Shown piece by piece: positions 38,032 to 46,443 of a stretch of 64,000 nucleotides of DNA. Each line of letters begins with the position of its first letter. Position 1 is the stretch's first letter. Where the stretch lies: the NCBI RefSeq assembly GCF_006716905.1, contig NZ_VFPV01000002.1, forward strand, positions 1,020,501 through 1,084,500, given 5' to 3'. The stretch comes from Acidovorax temperans. Lineage in GTDB: Bacteria > Pseudomonadota > Gammaproteobacteria > Burkholderiales > Burkholderiaceae_C. The notes below the pieces were generated by a model that was given only the letters and a program-made list of their open reading frames with translations, was not told where the DNA came from and ran no database searches. The position numbers were made by a program, and so were the translations under genes.

Positions 38032-38589
38032 ATGAAGGTTGTAGGCTTTGCCGGGTTCTCCGGCAGTGGCAAAACCACGTTGGTAGAGCAATTGATTCCC
38101 GAGCTGCGCCTGCGCGGCCTGCGGGTGTCGGTGGTCAAGCATGCCCACCACAGCTTCGATATGGACCACCCCGGCAAGGACACCTACCGCCACCGCGAGG
38201 CCGGAGCCTTTGAGGTGGTGGCGGCGTCGGACAAGCGCCTGATGCTGGTGCGCGAGTTTGAACAGCCCGCCGTGCTCAGCGTGCACCACCTGCTGGCAGA
38301 GTTGTACCAAGGGGTGGACTGGGTGCTGGTGGAAGGCTTCAAGGAAAGCGACCTGCTCAAGATCGAAGTCTGGCGCGCGCCAGAGCCCGGCAAATCTGAG
38401 CGGCCCGTGCGCTACCCGGAAGACGGCTTTGTCGTGGCCATTGCCACCGACGCTCCTGACCAATTGCCCGAGCCCACCCTGCGGCCGGTGCTGGATTTGA
38501 ACGCTCCCGCCCAAGTGGTCGATTGGATGTTGCAGAACGCCGATCGCTTTGAATACGACTGGGAAATGCACGGAGAAACCCTGCGATGA
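38032..38589 (+). CDS. mobB: Molybdopterin-guanine dinucleotide biosynthesis adaptor MobB
   Basis: P-loop GTP-binding adaptor that helps MobA attach GMP to molybdopterin. The 185-aa protein starts MKVVGFAGFSGSGKTTLVEQ with the Walker A, then VVKHAHHSFDMDHPGKDTYR and the DWVLVEGFKESDLLKIEVWR segment typical of MobB. AAGGAG precedes the ATG. Its stop overlaps the moeA start by 4 bp; mobB-moeA-moaD form one coupled operon. Confidence 0.93.
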   Translation: MKVVGFAGFSGSGKTTLVEQLIPELRLRGLRVSVVKHAHHSFDMDHPGKDTYRHREAGAFEVVAASDKRLMLVREFEQPAVLSVHHLLAELYQGVDWVLVEGFKESDLLKIEVWRAPEPGKSERPVRYPEDGFVVAIATDAPDQLPEPTLRPVLDLNAPAQVVDWMLQNADRFEYDWEMHGETLR

Positions 38590-39836
38590 ACGCCCCCCAG
38601 AAACCCCGCTCGCCCCTCAAGCCCCTGGATGAAGCACTGGCCGACCTGCTGGCCCACGCGCAGCCGCTGCCGGGGCTGGAGACTGTAGACACCTTCAACG
38701 CCGACGGGCGTGTGCTGGCGCAAGACTGCGTGTCGGCCCTGCACGTGCCGCCGCAAGACAACAGCTCGATGGACGGCTACGCCGTGCGCCTTACCGATGT
38801 GGCCGCTGTTGGCGTGGTGCTGCCCGTGTCGCAACGCATTGCTGCGGGCAGCGCTGGCGAGCCGCTGGCTGCTGGCACGGCCGCCCGCATCTTCACCGGC
38901 GCGCCGGTGCCCGAGGGGGCTGACGCCATCCTGATGCAGGAAGACTGCGAAGCACTGGCCGCGGCTGAAGGCCTGGGCCAGGTGCGCATCAATGCCGTGC
39001 CGGCTGCCGGGCAGTGGATTCGCCGTGCGGGCGAAGACATCACCCAGGGCGCGGTGGTGCTGCAGGCAGGCACGCGCCTGTCGCCCGCCGAACTGGGCCT
39101 GGCCGCCAGCATTGGCATGCACCAGCTCCAGGTGGCGCGCCGCCCGCGCGTGGCCTTGTTCTCCACCGGCGATGAACTCGTCATGCCCGGTGAAGTGCCG
39201 CCCGAGCAAATGCGCCCCGGTGCCATCTACAACAGCAACCGCTTCTTCTTGCGCGCCATGCTGCTGCGCCTGGGCTGCGAGGTGACGGACTTCGGCATCG
39301 TGCCCGACCGGCGCGAGGCCACCATCGAAGCCCTGCGCCAGGCAAGTTGCGACCACGACCTGATCCTGACCAGCGGTGGCGTGAGTGTGGGCGAGGAAGA
39401 CCACATCAAGCCCGCCGTGGAATCGCTGGGCCGCCTGGACTTGTGGCAAATCGCCATGAAGCCCGGCAAACCCTTCGCTTACGGCACTGTGGGCAAGGCG
39501 CATTTCATGGGCCTGCCGGGCAACCCGGTGTCCAGCTTCGTGACCTTTGCCGTGCTGGTGCGGCCCTTTGTGCTGCGGCTGCAAGGCGTGCGCGATATTG
39601 CTCCTAAAAAAATAGCTGCTACCGCCCGATTTGATTGGCCCAAGGCCGATAAACGCCGTGAATTTCTGCGGGTGCGCCAGCACCCCGATGGCGGGCTGGA
39701 GCTGTTCCACAACCAAAGCTCGGGCGTGCTCACCTCGGCGGCCTGGGGCGATGGCCTGGTGGACAACCCCGCAGGCCAGACCATTGCGGTGGGCGACACC
39801 GTGCAATACCTCGCTTTTTCGGAGCTGCTGCAATGA
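38586..39836 (+). CDS. moeA: Molybdopterin molybdenumtransferase
   Basis: MoeA inserts molybdate into adenylylated molybdopterin. The 416-aa protein shows VPPQDNSSMDGYAVR, GTAARIFTGAPVPEGADAIL, LFSTGDELVMPGEV and LTSGGVSVGEEDHIKPAVES, then MKPGKPFAYGTVGKAHFMGL and PGNPVSSFVTFAV: all standard motifs. Residues about 339-359 (PKKIAATARFDWPKADKRRE) are encoded by DNA resembling the dispersed repeat (copy H). It overlaps mobB and moaD by 4 bp on each side. Confidence 0.96.
   Translation: MNAPQKPRSPLKPLDEALADLLAHAQPLPGLETVDTFNADGRVLAQDCVSALHVPPQDNSSMDGYAVRLTDVAAVGVVLPVSQRIAAGSAGEPLAAGTAARIFTGAPVPEGADAILMQEDCEALAAAEGLGQVRINAVPAAGQWIRRAGEDITQGAVVLQAGTRLSPAELGLAASIGMHQLQVARRPRVALFSTGDELVMPGEVPPEQMRPGAIYNSNRFFLRAMLLRLGCEVTDFGIVPDRREATIEALRQASCDHDLILTSGGVSVGEEDHIKPAVESLGRLDLWQIAMKPGKPFAYGTVGKAHFMGLPGNPVSSFVTFAVLVRPFVLRLQGVRDIAPKKIAATARFDWPKADKRREFLRVRQHPDGGLELFHNQSSGVLTSAAWGDGLVDNPAGQTIAVGDTVQYLAFSELLQ
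39606..39657. repeat. Dispersed repeat-like segment inside moeA, copy H
   Basis: AAAAAAATAGCTGCTACCGC is an 18/20-type match to the repeat's left arm, and GATAAACGCC about 30 bp later resembles its right arm (GATAAGCGCT). The reading frame stays open through it. Confidence 0.45.
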
Positions 39837-40084
39837 AGATCACCGTCCGCTACTTCGCCTCCATCCGCGAGGCCATCGGCCACGGCAGTGAGTCGGTGGA
39901 CACCACGGCCACTACTCTGGGCGCGCTGCGTGATGAACTCATCGCCCGGGGCGGCGCCCACGCCAGCAGCCTGGCCCGCGGCCGCGCGGTGCGCATGGCG
40001 CTGAACCAGAACCTGAGCGACGAAGCCGCCGCGCTGGCCGACGGTGCCGAGGTAGCTTTTTTCCCGCCCGTGACGGGCGGGTGA
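39833..40084 (+). CDS. moaD: Molybdopterin synthase small subunit MoaD
   Basis: Ubiquitin-like sulfur carrier that donates sulfur for molybdopterin. The 83-aa protein reads MKITVRYFASIREAIGHGSE, then MALNQNLSDEAAALADGAEV, and ends in the FFPPVTGG tail whose final Gly is thiocarboxylated. Its start overlaps moeA by 4 bp. The partner moaE is not in the window. Confidence 0.95.
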   Translation: MKITVRYFASIREAIGHGSESVDTTATTLGALRDELIARGGAHASSLARGRAVRMALNQNLSDEAAALADGAEVAFFPPVTGG

Positions 40085-40349
40085 GGGGGGGATGCGCGGG
40101 CGGGTGCCAGTGGGTATCGTCGCAGGTTGACTCAACACCCCCGGCTACAAAGGCGGCTTGGCGGATAGATTCAGGCACTCGCGCCATGTGGTGGATCAGG
40201 CACGAACCGCATTGAACCGCTCACTGAGGGTCGTCGATGCGCTGTGCAAGGCGCCGATAAGCTCAACCCGAGCGGATATTTCAAGGTCAAAGCGGCCTGC
40301 GCAGTGGCGACCCCTCCGATCTGCTTGGGCACCACCAAAGAGACGTTGC

Positions 40350-43232
40350 ATGACATATTCCGGCGAACACGACATCCAGGTTCCGCACACCACAGCGCAT
40401 CACGCCAAGTACTTTGCGTGGGAGCTGACGCGCCGTCGTGCTGCATCTGAAGAAGACCGCCTGGCCCAATCGCTTTTCGATGCCAGTGTGGACCTAAACC
40501 CCCACCAGATTGACGCAGCCCTTTTTGCCCTCAACAACCCCCTGAGCAAAGGCGTGGTGCTGGCCGACGAAGTGGGGCTGGGCAAGACCATTGAAGCCGC
40601 GCTGGTGTTGTGCCAGTTGTGGGCCGAGCGCAGGCGCCGCCTGCTGGTGATTTGCCCAGCAGCCTTGCGCAAGCAGTGGGCGCAAGAGCTGTCAGATAAA
40701 TTCAACCTACCCGCAGAGGTGCTGGATGCACGCACCTGGCACCGGCTTCGTGAAGGCGGTATTTACGACCCGTTGGACCGCGACGTCATCAGCGTCATGT
40801 CCATCCACTTCGCCGCCCGCATGGAAGCCCAGTTGGCCGCCGTGCCGTGGGATGTGGTCGTCATCGACGAAGCCCACAAACTGCGCAACGCCCACCGCAA
40901 GAGCCATGAAACCGGGCAAGCGCTCAAGCGTGCATTGGGCGGCCGCAAAAAATTGCTGTTGACAGCGACACCTTTGCAAAACTCCTTGATGGAGTTGTAC
41001 GGCCTTACCTCGCTCATTGACGAAGAAATCTTTGGCGACGAGCGCAGCTTTCGCTCGCAATACAGCAGTATCGATGGCGACATCCAGTCTTTGCGCCGCC
41101 GCCTGCAGCCCTTCATCAAGCGCACCCTGCGCCGCGACGTGCTGGAGTACGTGCCGTACACCCAGCGCCATGCACTCACCACGCCGTTCTCCCCCTCAGA
41201 GGAGGAAGTCCGGTTTTACGAGCTGATCTCCGCCTACCTGCAGCGCGACTTCAGCTACGGCTTCCCAACCCGACAAAAACACTTGGTCGGCCTCATCTTG
41301 CGCAAGCTGCTGGCTTCTTCCACCGAAGCCGTAGTGGCCACGCTGGATGCCATTCGCACCCGGCTGCAGCGCCTGCTCGACAAACAGACCATCGACGAAG
41401 AGTGGATTCAACAACTCATTGAAAACGAAGACCTCGACGAAGATTTGTTGGAGGAAGATGACCCGGTTGCCTCGCAAGCCGACGGCACACCGCCCGTGGA
41501 CTACGCCCTGGTGCGCGAAGAGCTGGCCGAGCTGGACGAATACCTACGCCTTGCCCGCAACATCCGCGAAGACCAAAAGTCACACGCGCTGTTGTCCGCG
41601 CTGCAACAGGGCTTTGAGCGCATGGGTGCCATGGGCGCGGCCCGCAAGGCAGTCATCTTTACCGAGTCCCGCCGCACCCAAGACTACCTGGCCCGCTACT
41701 TGGAGGCCCATGGCTATGCGGGCAAAGTTACCCAGTTCAGCGGTGGCAACCAAGGCCCCGCATCCACCGGCATCTACCAGCGCTGGCTGGCCCAATACAC
41801 TGGCAGTGACCGGGTGACCGGTTCCCCCGCCATTGACCGCCGCACCGCGCTCATCGACCACTTCCGCCAAGAGTCAGAAATCCTTATCGCCACCGAAGCT
41901 GCGGCCGAGGGCGTGAACCTGCAGTTCTGTTCGCTCGTCGTCAACTACGACCTGCCCTGGAACCCCCAGCGTGTGGAGCAGCGCATTGGCCGTTGCCACC
42001 GCTACGGCCAGCGGTTCGATGTAGTGGTCATCAACTTCTTGAACCAGCGCAATGCGGCTGATCAGCGCGTGCTGGAGCTGCTGCAAGACAAGTTCCACCT
42101 GTTCGACGGCGTGTTTGGCGCGTCGGACCAAGTGCTCGGCCAAATTGAGGGCGGCATCGACTTTGAAAAGCGCATTGCTGAAATTTACGACCGCTGCCGC
42201 ACCCCTGCCGACATCGACGCCGCCTTTGCGCAGCTCCGCACCGAGCTGGACGCTGATATCCAAGCCCGCATGCAAGAGACCGAAAAACTCTTGCTGGAGC
42301 ACTTTGACGCCGACATCCACGACCTTCTGCGCAGCCAGAAAGAGCGCGCCGAGAGCCAGCTCGACCGCGTGACCCGCTTCTTCTGGTGGCTCACGCAGTA
42401 CGTGCTGGCAGGGCAGGCGCGGTTTGACACCGCAAAGCTGGGCTTCGAGCTGCAAACCCCGCCCGTAGTGCAAGCGCCCGCAGGGGTTTACCAGCTCATC
42501 CGCAAGGGCGAAACCCCGCCCGAGCACGCCCGCATCTACCGCCTGACCCACCCGCTGGGCCAATACGTGCTCGACACCGGGCGCAACCTGCCAGCGCCCC
42601 TGCAAAGCCTTACCTTCCACTACGGCAGCCACAAACCCCGCATCAGCATGGTGGAGCGCCTGGTGGGTCAAAGCGGCTGGATGCAGCTCAGCCTGCTGGA
42701 GCTGGACAGCTTTCAGCACGAAGAGCACCTGGTGTTCACCGGCATGACCGACACCGGCGAAGTGCTGGATCAGGAAAGCTGCGAAAAGCTTTTCTACCTG
42801 CTGGCCACCACCACCGACCTGCAAGCCAGCCCACCCATGGAGCTGCAGGCCAATGCCCAGCGCCAGCTTGAGGCCACCCTCAGCCGCGCGTTGGAGCTCA
42901 ACGACCAGTTCTTCCAGCAAGAGCGCGACAAGCTCGAAGCCTGGGCCGACGACCGCATCGCCTCTGCCGAGCAGGCCCTGAAAGACACCAAGCTCAAGCT
43001 CAAAGGCCTGAAACGCCAGGCCCGCATGGCCCTAAGCATGGAAGACGCAGAGCGCCTCCAACGAGACATTGGTAGGACCGAATCCGAGCAGCGCCGCCAG
43101 CGGCAAGAGATATTTGCTGTGGAAGACGAAATCGAAGCCCGGCGCGACGCGCTCATTGCCGCTCTGCAAAAGCGCCTGCACCGCGCCAGCCGCAACCAAA
43201 GCCTGTTTGTGCTGCGCTGGAGCGTGGTGTGA
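40350..43232 (+). CDS. SNF2/RapA-type DEAH helicase of a defence locus
   Basis: The 960-aa protein is a superfamily 2 ATPase. It has Walker A VVLADEVGLGKTIEAALVLC (DEVGLGKT at 73-80), the DEAH box VVIDEAHKLRN (Asp173), TATPLQNSLMELYGLTSLID, and the second RecA lobe with TEAAAEGVNLQFCSLVVNYD and PWNPQRVEQRIGRCHRYGQR near 530-545. A long coiled coil (about 840-930, e.g. EQALKDTKLKLKGLKRQARM) ends it. Such helicases probably translocate on duplex DNA or displace bound proteins. The ATG at 40350 (AGAGA before it) was preferred to one at 40158. It is followed by mod, a DUF1016 gene and res, so it is probably part of that defence system. Confidence 0.88.
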   Translation: MTYSGEHDIQVPHTTAHHAKYFAWELTRRRAASEEDRLAQSLFDASVDLNPHQIDAALFALNNPLSKGVVLADEVGLGKTIEAALVLCQLWAERRRRLLVICPAALRKQWAQELSDKFNLPAEVLDARTWHRLREGGIYDPLDRDVISVMSIHFAARMEAQLAAVPWDVVVIDEAHKLRNAHRKSHETGQALKRALGGRKKLLLTATPLQNSLMELYGLTSLIDEEIFGDERSFRSQYSSIDGDIQSLRRRLQPFIKRTLRRDVLEYVPYTQRHALTTPFSPSEEEVRFYELISAYLQRDFSYGFPTRQKHLVGLILRKLLASSTEAVVATLDAIRTRLQRLLDKQTIDEEWIQQLIENEDLDEDLLEEDDPVASQADGTPPVDYALVREELAELDEYLRLARNIREDQKSHALLSALQQGFERMGAMGAARKAVIFTESRRTQDYLARYLEAHGYAGKVTQFSGGNQGPASTGIYQRWLAQYTGSDRVTGSPAIDRRTALIDHFRQESEILIATEAAAEGVNLQFCSLVVNYDLPWNPQRVEQRIGRCHRYGQRFDVVVINFLNQRNAADQRVLELLQDKFHLFDGVFGASDQVLGQIEGGIDFEKRIAEIYDRCRTPADIDAAFAQLRTELDADIQARMQETEKLLLEHFDADIHDLLRSQKERAESQLDRVTRFFWWLTQYVLAGQARFDTAKLGFELQTPPVVQAPAGVYQLIRKGETPPEHARIYRLTHPLGQYVLDTGRNLPAPLQSLTFHYGSHKPRISMVERLVGQSGWMQLSLLELDSFQHEEHLVFTGMTDTGEVLDQESCEKLFYLLATTTDLQASPPMELQANAQRQLEATLSRALELNDQFFQQERDKLEAWADDRIASAEQALKDTKLKLKGLKRQARMALSMEDAERLQRDIGRTESEQRRQRQEIFAVEDEIEARRDALIAALQKRLHRASRNQSLFVLRWSVV

Positions 43233-43264
43233 CGTGTCGCCAAAACCCGAAAATATCGACACGT
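43232..43264. promoter_or_regulatory. Inverted repeat upstream of mod
   Basis: ACGTGTCG (43232-43239) and CGACACGT (43257-43264) are perfect complements 17 bp apart, directly after the helicase stop and about 100 bp before mod. A second partial site ATGTCGA follows at 43275. It could be an operator for the methyltransferase gene; no regulator gene is adjacent. Confidence 0.35.
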
Positions 43265-43366
43265 TTTCGCCATATGTCGATGCCGCGTACATGTACCGCA
43301 CACCCCATTAGCCACGCCAGACTTGCGCCACATCCCGAATACACCTGCCAGCACCCATAAGAAGCT

Positions 43367-45364
43367 ATGACCAACACCGCCCACCTCACCGAACTCGGCC
43401 ACAGCCCCGACGCACTGGCCCAGCGCCAGGCCGACCTGCTGGCCCTGCTGCGCCAGACTGCCCCCGAAGTGTTGAGCGACAACCAAATCAATATTGAAAA
43501 ACTCAAAGAGCTGCTGGGCCAAGAGCGCATAGCGCCAGCGGAGCACTACGAGCTGAACTGGGCCGGCAAAACCGAAGCCCGCCGTGAAATACAAAAAACC
43601 AGCAGCCACACCCTGCGGCCAGACGCCAACAACCCGGCCCACGCCCAGCACATGCTCATAGAGGGTGAAAACCTGGAAGTGCTGCGCGTGCTGCAAAAAA
43701 GCTACTACGGCAAGGTCAAGATGATCTACATCGACCCACCGTACAACACCGGCAACGACAGCTTTGTGTACCCCGACGACTATTCAGAAACGCTGGACGA
43801 ATACCAAAAACGCACGGGCGAGAAAAGCGCCGAAGGGTATTTGAACAAGCAAAGCCTGTGGAAGAAAAACAGCAAGGAAAGCGGCCAGTACCACAGCGCG
43901 TGGCTGAGCATGATGTACCCGCGCCTGTATTTGGCGCGGAATTTATTGCGCGATGACGGGGTTATTTTTATTTCGATTGATGACAATGAAGCGGCGAATT
44001 TGAAGTTGCTTTGCGATGAGATTTTTGGGGCGGAGAATTTTGTTGGGTGCATTATTTGGAAGAATGTTACTGACAACAATCCAACTAATGTGACGACAGA
44101 GCATGAATATGTGCTGGTCTTTTCTAAGAATAAAAGTCAGTTGGCCGGGCAGTGGAAGAGCAGCTTGTCGGACGCGAAGAGCAAATTAATTGAAGTTGGA
44201 AAAGAGCTCATTGCTAAGCATTCAAACCAGAAGGACTTGCAGACCGAATACACAACTTGGTTTAGAGAAAACAAGAGTTTTCTGGGTCAGTTGGATAGAT
44301 ACAAATACATTGACGTTGATGGCGTCTACACCGGAAGTCAAAGTGTCCACAACCCCGGCCGGGAGGGGTATAGATATGATGTTTTGCACCCGACTACAAA
44401 AAAGCCTTGCAAGCAACCATTGCTCGGATACAGGTTTCCACAGGAGACCATGCAAAAACTTCTCGACGAAAAAAAGATCTTGTTTGGTGATGATGAATCC
44501 AAAATCATTGAGCTAAAAGTTTACGCGCATGAATTTCAAGATAAGTTGTCAAGTCTGATTGATTTTGATGGTCGTGTTGGTGCTTACGATCTACGGGAGC
44601 TTTTTAGCGAAGCCATAAAGGTTTTCAATAATCCAAAGCCTGTTGAGTTTCTTTCGAGATTCTTTTCTTACATTACCAAAGATGACGACATCATTCTCGA
44701 TTTTTTCGTCGGTAGTGGTACTACTACACAGGCAGTGATTGAGCTCAACCTCGAAGACGGCGGCAAGCGCCAAAGTATTTGCGTTCAAATGCCCGAAGTT
44801 CTGGAGGAAAGCACCGAAGCCTACAAAGCGGGCTACCGCACCATTGCCGACATTACCCGCGCCCGCATCGACAAGGTGATTGCCAAACTCAAAGCCGAGC
44901 ACCCCGATAAAACCGCTGATTTGGCCTGCGCCCATTTCACGCTGGCCCCGTCCAACTTCAAGGTATGGCGTGGCGATGTGGGCAGTGCCGATGCGCTGCG
45001 CGAGCAGTTGGCCTTGTTCCAAAGCGCCGAAAAGGCCGGGCAGCCCCAAGCCACCGACGCGCAGACCGCCATGCTGACCGAGCTGTTGCTCAAGCATGGC
45101 TTGGGCGCACTGGGGGTGCATGCAGTCAGCGCACCTAAGCAGGTGGCGGGCGTGACGGTGCACCGCGTGCTGCTGCCCGACGACAAGCACTTGTGGCTGT
45201 GCTTTGAGCCCTACACCGACGCGCTGAAAGACGAGTTGGTGAAAGCCCGCCCGGCGCAGGTGGTGCTGCTCAATTCCTGCTTTGTGGGTGACAAAGCGGA
45301 CGAGCAGCTGGCCAACCTGCAACTGGAGCTGGCGGGGCTGGATATTGGCCTGACGGTGATTTGA
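43367..45364 (+). CDS. mod: Type III-like DNA methyltransferase (Mod)
   Basis: Predicted N6-adenine (beta-class) methyltransferase of a type III restriction-modification system. The 665-aa protein has the catalytic motif MIYIDPPYNTGNDSFVYPDD (DPPYN at 123-127) before the AdoMet motif ILDFFVGSGTTTQAVIELNL (about 446-452), the type III order. Between them, residues about 190-455, lies the target recognition region. Its DNA (43,930-44,745) is clearly AT-richer than the rest of the gene, so this part has probably been exchanged by recombination. DUF1016 and res follow closely (8-bp gap, then 4-bp overlap). The recognition site cannot be read from sequence. Confidence 0.93.
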   Translation: MTNTAHLTELGHSPDALAQRQADLLALLRQTAPEVLSDNQINIEKLKELLGQERIAPAEHYELNWAGKTEARREIQKTSSHTLRPDANNPAHAQHMLIEGENLEVLRVLQKSYYGKVKMIYIDPPYNTGNDSFVYPDDYSETLDEYQKRTGEKSAEGYLNKQSLWKKNSKESGQYHSAWLSMMYPRLYLARNLLRDDGVIFISIDDNEAANLKLLCDEIFGAENFVGCIIWKNVTDNNPTNVTTEHEYVLVFSKNKSQLAGQWKSSLSDAKSKLIEVGKELIAKHSNQKDLQTEYTTWFRENKSFLGQLDRYKYIDVDGVYTGSQSVHNPGREGYRYDVLHPTTKKPCKQPLLGYRFPQETMQKLLDEKKILFGDDESKIIELKVYAHEFQDKLSSLIDFDGRVGAYDLRELFSEAIKVFNNPKPVEFLSRFFSYITKDDDIILDFFVGSGTTTQAVIELNLEDGGKRQSICVQMPEVLEESTEAYKAGYRTIADITRARIDKVIAKLKAEHPDKTADLACAHFTLAPSNFKVWRGDVGSADALREQLALFQSAEKAGQPQATDAQTAMLTELLLKHGLGALGVHAVSAPKQVAGVTVHRVLLPDDKHLWLCFEPYTDALKDELVKARPAQVVLLNSCFVGDKADEQLANLQLELAGLDIGLTVI

Positions 45365-45372
45365 ACGGGGCC

Positions 45373-46443
45373 ATGATGAAGCCCATGCATGCATCCGGTG
45401 ACGCCGCCCCTGCTTTGTTGAACGATGTGCGCCAGCTCATTGAGCAGGCGCGCGCGCATGTGGCCAGCGCGGCCAACAGTGCGCAGACCTTGCTGTATTG
45501 GCAGGTGGGTGAGCGCATCCGCCGTGAAGTGTTGGGCGAGGCCCGCGCCGACTATGGTGAACAGATTGTGTCGACGCTGTCGACACAATTGGTGCAGGCG
45601 TATGGCAGAGGGTTTTCTGAAAAAAGCCTTCGGCGCATGATTCAGTTCGCAGAGGTGTTTGCTGATGCACAAATTGTCGCGACACTGTCGCGACAATTGA
45701 GCTGGAGCCATTTCATTGAAATCCTGCCTCTTAAGCAGCCGCTTGAGCGGGAGTTTTATGCCGAGATGTGCCGACTGGAGCGCTGGAGCGTGCGCACCCT
45801 GCGCGAGCGCATTGGCAGCCAGTTGTACCTGCGCTCGGCCGTTGCCAAAAAGCCAGAGGGCGTGATTGCCAAAGAGCTAAGCCATCTGCGCGAAGGCGGG
45901 CAGATGACGCCCGACCTGGTGTTTCGCGACCCCTACATGCTGGACTTTTTGGGCCTGCCCGACGGCTACAGCGAGCGCGACCTGGAGAGCGCCATCCTGC
46001 GTGAGATGGAGCGCTTTTTGCTGGAGCTGGGGGCAGGTTTTACGTTTGTGGCGCGGCAAAAGCGCATCAGCGTGGGGGCGGACGACTTTTATCTGGACTT
46101 GCTGTTCTACCACCGGCACCTGCGCCGCTTGGTGGCGGTGGAGCTGAAGCTGGAGAAGTTTTCCCCTGCGCACAAGGGGCAGATGGAGCTGTACTTGCGC
46201 TGGCTGGACCAGAACGACCGTGCCGAGGGCGAGGCTTCGCCCATTGGTTTGATTTTGTGCGCCAGCGCCGACCGCGAGCAGGTGGAGCTGATGGATTTGG
46301 ACAGCGCCAACATCCGCGTGGCGCAGTACCTGCACGCCTTGCCCGATGTGCAGGTACTGCAAGCGCAGCTGCACCGCGTGGTGCAACTGGCGCGCGAGCG
46401 GCAGGCCCGGCTGGCCCCGCCCGATAACAAGGATGAGACATGA
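45373..46443 (+). CDS. DUF1016/YhcG family PD-(D/E)xK nuclease-like protein
   Basis: The 356-aa protein has the DUF1016 N-terminal helical domain (LYWQVGERIRREVLGEARAD, then FSEKSLRRMIQFAEVFAD and LSWSHFIEILPL) and the C-terminal YhcG nuclease-like domain. The latter shows KRISVGADDFYLDLLFYHRH and LVAVELKLEKFSPAHKGQME, a D-x-n-ELK arrangement of the PD-(D/E)xK fold. The family is common near restriction systems, with no settled function. It sits between mod and res and overlaps res by 4 bp (ATGA), so it is expressed with them. Start: ATG at 45373, after a possible TTG at 45361. Two perfect palindromes lie in its N-terminal third. Confidence 0.88.
   Translation: MMKPMHASGDAAPALLNDVRQLIEQARAHVASAANSAQTLLYWQVGERIRREVLGEARADYGEQIVSTLSTQLVQAYGRGFSEKSLRRMIQFAEVFADAQIVATLSRQLSWSHFIEILPLKQPLEREFYAEMCRLERWSVRTLRERIGSQLYLRSAVAKKPEGVIAKELSHLREGGQMTPDLVFRDPYMLDFLGLPDGYSERDLESAILREMERFLLELGAGFTFVARQKRISVGADDFYLDLLFYHRHLRRLVAVELKLEKFSPAHKGQMELYLRWLDQNDRAEGEASPIGLILCASADREQVELMDLDSANIRVAQYLHALPDVQVLQAQLHRVVQLARERQARLAPPDNKDET
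45565..45589. repeat. Perfect palindrome 1 inside the DUF1016 gene
   Basis: ATTGTGTCGAC-GCT-GTCGACACAAT: 11-bp arms with a 3-nt loop, coding for IVSTLSTQ. Confidence 0.85.
45672..45698. repeat. Perfect palindrome 2 inside the DUF1016 gene
   Basis: AATTGTCGCGAC and GTCGCGACAATT, 12-bp arms with an ACT loop, coding for IVATLSRQL; a sequence variant of palindrome 1, about 107 bp downstream. Confidence 0.85.
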
